DNA of 64,000 nt from positions 134,035 to 198,034 of the forward strand of contig VSDK01026319.1 in assembly GCA_009767595.1 (NCBI GenBank). The letters are read 5' to 3'. A model generated the notes under the pieces. The model had not been told where the DNA came from. It searched no databases and saw only the letters and a program-made list of their open reading frames with translations. How positions within the stretch are numbered: the stretch's first letter is position 1; each line of letters begins with the position of its first letter. The DNA comes from Symbiodinium kawagutii (Eukaryota > Sar > Dinophyceae > Suessiales > Symbiodiniaceae). The position numbers and the translations under genes were made by a program. Of this stretch, positions 31,101 through 64,000 are shown piece by piece.

Positions 31101-32470
31101 TCCCCTATTATTAACCATCAACCAGCTAGTTAACCATTGTTATTGGTTGATTAATATGGACCAATAGCTTTATCTTAGCTCTCATGTTATTTGCTGGTTA
31201 TTATCCCCCATTTTCCCTACAGCCATATAGTTGGTATATCCTAGAATTGTTAGTTATCATCCACTATTATCAACCATTGTTAGATATTCATCACCTACAG
31301 TATCTAAATATGGACCATTTAGTATATTCATCACCTACATATAGTATTCATCACCTGCTGTGGGTTACTATTAACCATGTGTTTTTTCCTATGATGGACC
31401 TCCCGCGGTTGACTCTCAGGAGCCGCACCTCCGCGGTGCTACGGGCGCCTTTGGCTCCCAAGGCTTCAGCGTTGTGGACGGCGCTGGCATCGCGGTCGAA
31501 GACCACCAGGGCCTCACCCGCCTGGAGCCGCGGCAACGGGGAACCAGGGCCCCATGTGGTGCCGAAGGTTGGAAGTTTCTGTTGGATATGGATAGATATG
31601 GATAGATGGGTGGATGTTGGATATGGATAGATGATGTTGAGTGATCTCAATTGATGCTATTATGTTGGTTGGTGAGTTTTGTTGATTAGATGTTTTTATG
31701 ATGTTATTTTGATGTTCTTCATTTCTGGTATTCTTTTGTTCCATTATGACCCTAGTTGGTATGACTCACGCATATTGCCGACAGTTCCGAAGTTCCAGAA
31801 TTGGGACACGTCCCTAGAATATTTGATCAAAGGCAACGACTCTGGGTGTCCGCAAGTTTGAAGAAGCACCTACAGTATGTGGCAATGACATCATTTCAGC
31901 TTGCAAAGGAAACCATGGCATTAAAGATCATTGAAGTATAAGACTGTATGATAATCACTGTACACCTTCAAGAGTGAAACAAATCTTATCTCTGACGTGC
32001 TTCTTCACTCTAAATCCGTACTGCACCCTTCTTGTTCCCTGCAAAACCTTGGCGGGGTGCATGACTTAACGGCCCATCATAGCCTGGCCTAATCGACACC
32101 GTGCTGGTTGGCGCATGAGGGCATTTCATGATGGCGCCCCACTCACCTCCACTCTCATCTGTTGGTTGCACCTTCCTCCCTCGAGCCAGTTGGGAAAGAA
32201 GTTTAAAACTGAAACATCCTGAAACCACCAAAAGCTGATAAAAGGATCAGAGTAATTCCTGAATCTTTTTGGGCTTGGAGACCTTTGGAGACCACTGGTG
32301 ACCATTGGTGACTTGGTTCTGCTTGGTTTGGTGGGGGCCAAAGCGTAGAGCTTCTCACATCCCCCAGCAGCTTCCCCAATCCTTAGTGAGGTTCGTCACC
32401 ATTCCACTGCCAATCTTTCCCAGTCCAACAAAGCCCAGAGTGCTCGAGGCAGCACGTGTACCTTGGGGCG
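13976..32470 (-). CDS. Beta-hydroxyacid dehydrogenase (3-hydroxyisobutyrate / 6-phosphogluconate dehydrogenase family), 14 exons
   Basis: This is a gene-level entry: NAD(P)-dependent oxidation of a beta-hydroxyacid is expected. About 270 residues come from exons of 29-106 bp spread over 18.5 kb. Seen in order: Rossmann motif GFVGLGKIGSGM; second strand ending in an acid (VVFDRD), suggesting NAD rather than NADP; VVFSALPDD; the substrate-site loop HVSCSTVSP; FVSAPVFARPDGM; HDFGEDAGAAN; VKLGGNF with the catalytic-type Lys and Asn four residues apart; IYRGYGHRV; GSKDVALVH. Thirteen joins were examined: eleven keep the frame, the join between the exons at 20090 and 18594 is unresolved, and the last join is provisional. 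Donors are GT (8), GC (4) and GA (2); all acceptors are AG. Missing are the start codon (upstream of 32470) and the last 25-35 residues. The substrate is unknown. The family assignment is firm. Confidence 0.9.
14245..14360 (+). mobile_element. Family B element (forward), plus a partial copy at 14382-14442
   Basis: TGGCTGTGGGTCAAAACCCT at the left and TTGATCCATAGCCACA at the right. A truncated second copy follows (TTTTCCCTATGATTTGG to GACCCATAGCCAT). Confidence 0.85.
14504..14542 (-). CDS. Candidate micro-exon VAAAIAALEKGLP (39 bp)
   Basis: Acceptor GGGGCCACCAG, then 13 codons, then a GT donor (CCA|GTTTGAG). Phase 0 at both ends. It lies between dehydrogenase exons 13 and 14, so it could be an extra or alternative helix segment of that enzyme. 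Family members usually have only a short linker there. Confidence 0.4.
14633..14682. repeat. (TATC)n then (TA)n microsatellite
   Basis: Eight TATC units are followed by a TA run. The stretch to 16976 contains two family A copies (15527-15612 and a half copy at 15699-15775), TA runs at 15630-15655 and 15680-15700, and a (TATATC)n array at 16760-16880. An open plus frame at 15793-16146 is protein-like but has no matching family. Confidence 0.9.
15527..15612. mobile_element. Family A element, shortened
   Basis: GGTGGTTTCTCAAAATCGGG at the left and CGAGAAACCCC at the right. About 20 bp shorter than full copies. Confidence 0.75.
16977..17009 (-). CDS. Dehydrogenase exon 13 (DVALVHSAAAQ)
   Basis: Acceptor CGTGCGCGGCAG, 11 codons, GT donor (GTACGG). 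Follows GSK of exon 12 to form the conserved K-D-V-x-L helix start. Phase 0 at both ends. Confidence 0.88.
17646..17675 (-). CDS. Dehydrogenase exon 12 (AHFALDLGSK)
   Basis: Acceptor CAGTTCCTAG, ten codons, GC donor (AAG|GCACGG). Matches the family F-x-L-x-L-x-x-K-D segment. A plus-strand open frame over the same bases is a shadow. Confidence 0.85.
17745..17905. repeat. Degenerate GGTTATAGGGG-type tandem repeat
   Basis: About ten imperfect units such as GTTGTAGGGGGTTATA and TTCTAGGGGG inside a dehydrogenase intron. Confidence 0.75.
18513..18594 (-). CDS. Dehydrogenase exon 11 (SSTIFDCLIYRGYGHRVAAR)
   Basis: Contains the family F-x-C-x-I-Y-x-G-Y-G motif and ends HHPYPD before a GC donor (GAT|GCACCT), phase 0 into exon 12. 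The upstream join is not settled. The nearest AG (18595) needs two bases from exon 10, possible only with an internal GC donor in exon 10. Other AGs 15 or 18 bases further upstream would add five or six residues. Confidence 0.8.
19514..19622. mobile_element. Family A element
   Basis: GTTTCTCAGAATAGGGGTA at the left, TATGACTTGAGAAACACCC at the right. Intron 10 of the dehydrogenase also holds a coding-like plus stretch (19110-19490) not supported by splice phase. Confidence 0.85.
19849..19912. repeat. Near-perfect 30-bp hairpin
   Basis: TTTGCCAAATGTTGGGGTAA is followed after a very short loop by TTACCCCAACATTTGGCAAA, with a poly-A/T inner stem. The arms pair over about 30 bases with one indel. 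Confidence 0.92.
19933..20042. mobile_element. Family A element (intact)
   Basis: GGTGGTTTCTCAAGTCATAG at the left, CCCCTATTTTGAGAAACCCC at the right. It ends 47 bp from dehydrogenase exon 10. Confidence 0.9.
20090..20143 (-). CDS. Dehydrogenase exon 10 (ASALAESYDVLRLNELLR)
   Basis: Acceptor GTGTGTGAAG, 18 codons, GC donor with near-consensus GCAAGC. A GT donor ten bases further on is an alternative. Continues the helix from IQSLSE of exon 9 to give the family E-A-x-x-L-A-E segment. Confidence 0.9.
20409..20533 (-). mobile_element. Family B element (reverse)
   Basis: TGGCTATGGGTCAAGGC at the left and GTGACCCACAGCCA at the right, with the centre in reverse orientation (GGGAAAACAGTGGCTAATG). 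A degraded family A half copy follows at 20535-20620. Confidence 0.8.
21067..21120 (-). CDS. Dehydrogenase exon 9 (VKLGGNFLIAAAIQSLSE)
   Basis: Acceptor GGTCATCCCAG, 18 codons, GC donor (GAG|GCGCGT). Carries the conserved Lys and Asn of the family active site (K-x-x-x-N). The open plus frame across it is a shadow. Confidence 0.93.
21575..21640 (-). CDS. Dehydrogenase exon 8 (VPLLEKTALGVHDFGEDAGA)
   Basis: Acceptor CTTCACTCAG, 22 codons ending ...GAAN, GT donor (GTGGTTGG). Phase 0 on both sides. The family G-x-D-x-G-x-A-N-x-x-K segment is completed by exon 9. Confidence 0.93.
21957..21986 (-). CDS. Dehydrogenase exon 7 (VSGPAWAKER)
   Basis: Acceptor CGCTGCTAG, ten codons, GT donor (GTGGTCGG). 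Joins FP of exon 6 and VPLLEK of exon 8 to form the family V-x-G-P-x-x-A-x-x-R...PLLE segment. Phase 0 both sides. Confidence 0.85.
22068..22205. repeat. (GAT)n/(GGTGAT)n array
   Basis: About 24 GAT units, then GGTGAT units. Poly-Asp, poly-Met and poly-His frames are artefacts. It lies in intron 6 of the dehydrogenase. Confidence 0.97.
22282..22319 (-). CDS. Dehydrogenase exon 6 (RPDGMRRGEATFP)
   Basis: Acceptor CTGTTATGCCAG, then GG CCC GAC and so on. With the single C left by exon 5 this gives CGG (Arg). GT donor (GTGGCACGG). Matches the family G-R-P-x-x-x-x-x-x-A/E segment. Confidence 0.92.
22412..22460 (-). CDS. Dehydrogenase exon 5 (EHSKRRVGFVSAPVFA)
   Basis: Acceptor AATTGACACAG, 16 codons plus C, GT donor (GTTGTCCC). 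Contains the family Y/F-V-x-A-P-V-F strand and loop. Confidence 0.92.
23170..23240 (-). CDS. Dehydrogenase exon 4 (AIHVSCSTVSPNISRELAED)
   Basis: Acceptor GGCTGACCCAG, then GT, which completes Gly with the spare G of exon 3. The S-T-V-S-P motif matches the substrate-binding loop of the family. The donor is GA after ...FSH (keeps phase 0) or GC four bases earlier (breaks phase with exon 5). Confidence 0.93.
23905..24010 (-). CDS. Dehydrogenase exon 3 (RCEVGQRCSVVFSALPDDGI)
   Basis: Acceptor CTACCTATCAG, 35 codons plus G, GT donor (AAG|GTGAAGG). Contains the family V-V-F-x-x-L-P-D-D motif and continues LRAVTEELLPALQSQ. Confidence 0.94.
24055..24612. repeat. Degenerate TATGTAAATG microsatellite
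   Basis: About 550 bp of TATGTA/AATGTA/CATGTA hexamer-like steps. Related arrays occur at 28335-28720 and 29455-29630, bracketing the unusual intron segment. Confidence 0.9.
25471..25923 (-). CDS. Nested Cys-containing ORF (unknown), probable last exon
   Basis: A continuous frame of 150 codons to a TAA at 25471. It begins after a possible acceptor (TTTTGAATCCAG) with LAVFNQCQGNCDASADVCRG, whose CxxxC...CxxC spacing may bind zinc. The middle is charged (KCRQDEEEKLQKLYGVEDRS). No family is recognised. It is preceded by an exon-like segment ending in a strong GTAAGA donor in a compatible phase. It lies in the dehydrogenase intron on the same strand. It could belong to a mobile element. Confidence 0.5.
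   Translation of the reverse strand: MQLAVFNQCQGNCDASADVCRGCGHRNPYFNTQEIASAFRTTKCRQDEEEKLQKLYGVEDRSVKERSAVIEEKCQLARQRRLTWTQYESLVLRAAIPRPNVRQGRESLVQCIYKPIRKWKLYSVGGWLRKNKSRPRRAPMGFFYSLLKSL
26105..26330 (-). CDS. Nested exon-like segment ending in GTAAGA donor
   Basis: The frame reads LCGGCCSFAKEGSESRRRCE, then SGEIPRASVLQIPFKSC, and ends CPSLSFSQ at CAG|GTAAGATTC, phase 0. Spliced to the ORF at 25471-25923 it gives a Cys-rich protein. A second open frame (AEAAVLLRKRDRNPEEDAK) overlaps, so the reading frame is not certain. The upstream start is not defined. Confidence 0.4.
26769..26935 (-). repeat. Duplicated coding-like segment, copy 1
   Basis: About 165 bp are shared with 27930-28083 (GTGCTCAAGCTTCTTTTGCG and following). 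On the minus strand it encodes LSEVFLEHVAVGYSQ preceded by a Lys/Arg/Glu-rich stretch. Confidence 0.85.
27733..28173 (-). CDS. Nested ORF containing duplicated segment, copy 2
   Basis: A frame of 146 codons from Met at 28173 to a stop at 27733, with LSEVFLEHVSVGYSQ in the duplicated part (27930-28083). The rest (KKQDITKVEPQPIAKGGTAS) is basic and unrecognised. Start and splicing are unknown. Sharing a protein frame with copy 1 suggests that the duplicated unit was coding. Confidence 0.4.
   Translation of the reverse strand: MAWCEERLRTVAHKVTHSDPWRQRPNVIAPISQRSQEIERGRPTAGIHLSEVFLEHVSVGYSQQPHGEQINGRKRSLSTLPQKHFRKSLAKPSNSTKKQDITKVEPQPIAKGGTASFQRVFSPSGWKITAVARRHPVVALGAGVWS
28335..28720. repeat. 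Degenerate TATGTAAATG microsatellite, second array
   Basis: Same kind of repeat as 24055-24612, on the other side of the unusual segment. Confidence 0.9.
28788..29005. repeat. Tandem 74-77 bp repeat, three copies
   Basis: Units start at 28788, 28865 and 28939, each with GCTACGTCAT(A/G)C(A/G)TTGGGG followed by a GGTGGGGGG-rich block. Divergence is about 20-30 percent by eye. Confidence 0.88.
28945..29373 (-). CDS. Nested ORF, hydrophobic/aromatic, unknown
   Basis: 142 codons reading MVQGARLLFRHVPALLDI, then VLGVHGLWPKFFDKAASIV, and VQDLRTLCTACNDANMPP. The tail runs into the third copy of the 75-bp repeat. Protein-like, but no family or splice site is recognised. It could be a mobile-element remnant. 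Confidence 0.4.
   Translation of the reverse strand: MMCFKQRRRFFWAFFSKLLFFLWKMKILDQTSRSYAMLSAMVQGARLLFRHVPALLDIPPWPDFTVEHYIFVLGVHGLWPKFFDKAASIVPVWQRIVERFRATFFYKLTFVVSNGCVQDLRTLCTACNDANMPPHPAHIPNV
29455..29630. repeat. TATGTG / GATATTGATAT microsatellite
   Basis: (TATGTG)n, then TGATAT and AGATATGGATATC steps. Third array of the bracketing microsatellites. Confidence 0.85.
29898..30016. mobile_element. Family A element (degenerate, rearranged centre)
   Basis: Contains AATGATTTGGGGGGTCC and GGATGATTTGGGGGGGTACC followed by TTTGAAGAAACCGCC. The left end is poorly preserved. Confidence 0.6.
30213..30318. mobile_element. Family A element (intact)
   Basis: GGTGGTTTCTCAAGTCATAG at the left, CCCTGTTTTGAGAAACCACC at the right. 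Confidence 0.9.
30983..31225 (+). mobile_element. Family B-derived composite
   Basis: A partial family B copy (AAACCCTTAGTCC to GACCCATTGCCAT) is followed by AGTTGGTATATCCCCTAGTA, GACCAATAGC and TTGCTGGTTATTATCCCCCA. The same order recurs at 47766-47935 and partly at 49480-49715. Confidence 0.65.
31429..31521 (-). CDS. Dehydrogenase exon 2 (AGEALVVFDRDASAVHNAEA)
   Basis: Acceptor GCGGCTCCAG, 31 codons ending LGAKGARSTAE, GT donor (GTGCGG). Gives the second Rossmann strand, with Asp at its end. Phase 0 both sides. Confidence 0.94.
32382..32470 (-). CDS. Dehydrogenase exon with Rossmann motif (GFVGLGKIGSGMVTNLTK)
   Basis: Acceptor GTCTGTGTAG, two spare bases and 29 codons, ending at a GA donor (AAG|GATTGG). 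GLGKIG is the dinucleotide-binding G-x-G-x-x-G. The start Met must lie in an upstream exon that was not identified. The interval 32475-35530 shows only weak exon-like frames (for example near 32870-33000). Confidence 0.93.
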
Positions 32471-32738
32471 CTACACAGACATCCACAAACGCAGTTTATG
32501 CAAGTTTTCTGTGGCCGAATCTGGATTCCGAGACTAATTCGCGGTTGACTCAGCGTCCAACCAAGTGCACGCATGCTCCATTGGCAGGCTTGCTTGCCCA
32601 AGATAGGCAAAGACAACATCGTAGCGCAAAAAGTGTCCGTGTTTTGAAAGCTGTATGCTCAGCTGAATGATCACAGCCTACTTATGGCAACTCTGATCTA
32701 CCGAAGTGGCCTTCTTCTGGGGTCTGATTTTGATGCCA

Positions 32739-32781
32739 TCATATGCCATCATATGCCATGCCATGCCATGCCATGCCATCC
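32739..32781. repeat. ATGCCATC / ATGCC short tandem repeat
   Basis: ATATGCC and ATGCC units in tandem over about 40 bp. Confidence 0.85.
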
Positions 32782-35532
32782 ATTGTTGAAATGATTCCTT
32801 CAGCAACGGTACAAGTGCATGGGAAGTCTTGATATTGGCAGCTGAGTCCATGTTCTGCCGCTCACCTCACTGCTGAAAATTCGATCAGCTGCAGTCATCA
32901 ATCCCTTGCAATATTGACCAACCACCGGGACCGCAAGTTGTACAGCTTCCCTAGCAACCCACAGCGTTGCGAGGTGAGGATTCGTGGCCGCACCATTTTT
33001 TCTGCTCGTGAGATCCAAGAGCTTCGAGGGGAATAACTGTGGCGTTTCGGGCAGAAACGAAGTGCCAAAGCCTGACCGAGCTTGACAGGGGTACAGAAAG
33101 AAAGAAAAGCACCAGCCCAGGTACCAATGAACCAGAAAGCTTGACAAGGGTACTCAAGATCATCTTAAGCAAAATGTTTACCTTCACTCTGAGAAGCGAC
33201 CAATTGGTGTAATCTGTTGCTGCTTCATTTCAGCACCCGATTTAAGCTCGCGCATGGCTGGCTGCTGGTTCCGCATTATCTGTGAGACACATCAGACCTG
33301 TTCGTCCTCAAGAACCAGGGGGAATTTGAAGAAATTCATTGGGTCGCTGTGAAGCTCTTGCCGGATAGGAAGCCCAGTGAAGGAAATATTTGCAAGGAGC
33401 AGTTATGATGATTTCCATGAACCCTGTACCAATGGATGCTCTGAATGCTTCCAAAGTTTCAACGGGGACAGTGGCTCAGGGCAGCACAGAAACCCAATGC
33501 CCAAAGGACAGCACGAACTTTGCGTTGCTCAGTCCATGACTCAGGGTCGCAAATATACCCCTTGATGTATCATACCCGCACGAGATCCCACGAATCATGA
33601 AAAACGAAACCCCTGAAACTGAAACTGATGATTCGATATACCCCTAAATCATCAACCACTTTATTGCCTGAAAAAGAAACAAACTGGGCGCCTGAAGTCG
33701 ACGAGGAAATGGCACTGCCCAGTTGTTGATGCAGCTGGGTTGTGCTTCCAGCAAATGGAACGGGGGTATATTCAACATCATTCATTTGCTACATGTATAT
33801 GTATATATATATAGATGCACGCATGTTTACAGTACTTCCATCTTCTTCCATCATTCTTGACTCTGATGATAAGTGCGTGTACATATCATCCATGATGCTC
33901 AGCCTTGATCTTCCAGGATCTCTAGGTGAGCTGTCTACACTGAACAATAGGGGCCGTGGGGACTCGTCGCAGCGTGAATCTCCACCACTGCCAGCTTTAC
34001 TCCGGGTAGAATTAATGCTAATCCCCATGGTTACTACAGGCAGGAATGGTCCCAACAATGGTTAGTACATGATGGCAATCCATGGTTTTTTGATGGTTCA
34101 TCCAAGAACCCTTGAATGGTTCCAGCTGGGCAAATTGGGTCAGCTTTTCGTGAAAAAGGCCAGAAGCAATCGTCCATCTACCGGTGGCTGGCAATTTACC
34201 AGCGCTTCCCAACAACATTGACATCGAATAAAATGGGTAATCCATACCCAACATGGGAGACAGAACTTCCCCGTACAGTCAATAGTCTTCCGTTATCTCG
34301 GCTCCTGATGCTATATTGATCCCTTTAAGTACAGCTTTTGGTGAGAAATGCAGAGCTTGGCTGAAAAACCAATCATGCGGATTAAAGAAACAAGAACAGG
34401 GTCCTACACGGACAACAAGTGGTTGGGTAGTCTGGATTGCCATAGTGATTGCCACCGTAGACTATACACCATGTAGGCCCGTGTAGTTTGACCCACCAAG
34501 GATAATCCACCAATAGGCAAGGTCACGACTGTTCACTTAGGATCTCGCGCTTGTGTAGTGTCACAAACACCAACTGACAGCAGCTGCTTCCTAAAATGGG
34601 AAGCCGCTGGCGAAGGATGATTGTCGATTTCAACTCAAGCTCTGGGTTCATCACTGCCTGAAGTACCCGGCAACTTGAGTAGCACGATGTTTCATGACCG
34701 TTGCTAGCCACTACCAACCATGATTTACCGTCTTAACTTGCCACAACTGTTGGTATAGGCTAAGACTCAGAAAGCACGATAACCTCAACGCTACTGTTTG
34801 AGAACAACAAAGAGGTCTAGCATCATGCGAGCTGCTTTCTTTCCTCAAGCTGCGAGCCTGTGGCCTTATCAATCATCCTGCGGCTTTATCCATCAGTATG
34901 GCGTGCTCCAACTGCTTCAGCAGCTAGATCTCAAGATCTCAAGATCTCAAGGGAATTCCAGTGCACTCCTCATGGTCAAGCCATCCTGGTGCAGCTGTCA
35001 CCCCATCCATTTCACACACTGGTGAAGGCTGGGGGATTTGATGAGTCTATCAGTTGTGGCCGCAGGAATCTTAGTATCGACATGATGTAGACATGTGCAG
35101 GATCTGCATGAAACAACATGAGCAAGACAAATTCTGAAGATGGGAGTATCATCCTGTAATCAATTGCAACAACTTGGTAGTGATCCGTGGTTTAATTTTG
35201 AATTTTCTCACGTCTATGTCCAACGGCATCTTCGGGCTTTGGGCACATCATCTGATCAAAGCAAAATTCGTGATGGACAGCACAAAACCTGTTCGAAAAT
35301 CACCCTGCTCTCAGACTATGTCACAAATTGAAGTTTTAGAGACACCCAACCGACTATATCTTCCGAAGTGTTCGCTTTTCGAACCCAAAATCTCAGGTTC
35401 ATGGGTTTTTCAGCATTCCCGGTTCATGGATTATAATCAACTAGCAGCACTTGGTGAACGAAGCCTCCTGGTAGCTCCTTAGCTCGCTCGCTCGCTCCCA
35501 CTTCAAAGGCCGGGCTCCTGGGTCCAGCGGCG

Positions 35533-63804
<28,272 letters not shown>

Positions 63805-64000
63805 CTGACATCCTGAACTCTGCTCATCTCTGCTTATCATGTGCGGAATAACCCGTAGAAAGATTTGGAGAACAAAACCATTAGTTTGCAAAGCGTAAGT
63901 GATCTTCTTTGTTGGAAGAGTGGGAAAACAACCCACTGGCAGTGTCTCCTTGTCACCACGCGGAAGTCAGGCCACTGCGTACGTTGCGTTGTAGGCTTTG

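Larger units (their letters stand above)
24011..31428 (-). other. 7.4-kb second intron of the dehydrogenase gene with nested coding-like sequence
   Basis: Bounded by a GT donor at 31428 (GAG|GTGCGG) and an AG acceptor at 24011-24012. Its central part (about 24.62-29.45 kb) lacks the TAACCATT-type simple sequence of the other introns. It carries nested minus-strand ORFs, a duplicated segment and a short tandem repeat. Other introns of this gene are 0.4-4 kb. Confidence 0.8.

Overview
The window looks like nuclear DNA of a dinoflagellate, most likely a symbiodiniacean or close relative; that placement is inference. The grounds are a ubiquitin-like/RCC1-type VVTWG-repeat protein of a style common in those genomes, very small exons separated by kilobase introns, many non-GT splice donors (GC and GA) with AG acceptors, and introns packed with microsatellites and short inverted-repeat elements. 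No bacterial, organellar, rRNA or tRNA gene was seen. Ten unknown bases lie at 38887-38896.

Every gene that could be supported lies on the minus strand, so transcription runs from high to low coordinates. Most long open frames are shadows. The coding signal sits in exons of about 27-125 bp that become visible when acceptor AG, donor GT/GC/GA and reading phase are read together.

Layout from upstream to downstream on the minus strand: (1) about 63.8-35.5 kb, exons of a helical, Gln/Glu/Arg/Ala-rich, probably coiled-coil protein of unknown function. Most exons are multiples of three and begin and end in phase 0. (2) Nested in a gap of that gene at 55.08-53.99 kb, same strand, an intronless ORF with an N-terminal ubiquitin-like domain and RCC1-like repeats. 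(3) 32.5-14.0 kb, a beta-hydroxyacid dehydrogenase (3-hydroxyisobutyrate / 6-phosphogluconate dehydrogenase family) rebuilt from 14 exons. It has the Rossmann GLGKIG motif, the STVSP motif and the VKLGGNF lysine/asparagine motif. (4) Its 7.4-kb second intron (31428-24011) holds a different kind of sequence: Cys-rich spliced ORFs on the same strand, a duplicated coding-like segment, a 75-bp triple repeat, and TATGTA-like microsatellites on either side. (5) 13.75-0.2 kb, exons of a third, Ala/Glu-rich helical protein, running off the left end or ending near 210.

Non-coding space is dominated by two recurrent inverted-repeat elements of about 105-120 bp (family A, about 20 copies; family B, about 9 copies), a fold-back element with 119-bp tandem repeats (6.7-7.5 kb), a 10-bp minisatellite open in nearly all frames (8.18-8.85 kb), trinucleotide arrays, and TAACCATT/CCATCA-type degenerate simple sequence. 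Function is recognised only for the dehydrogenase and, at domain level, the RCC1-like protein. The two coiled-coil genes are structural inferences, and no functional link between the genes is evident.
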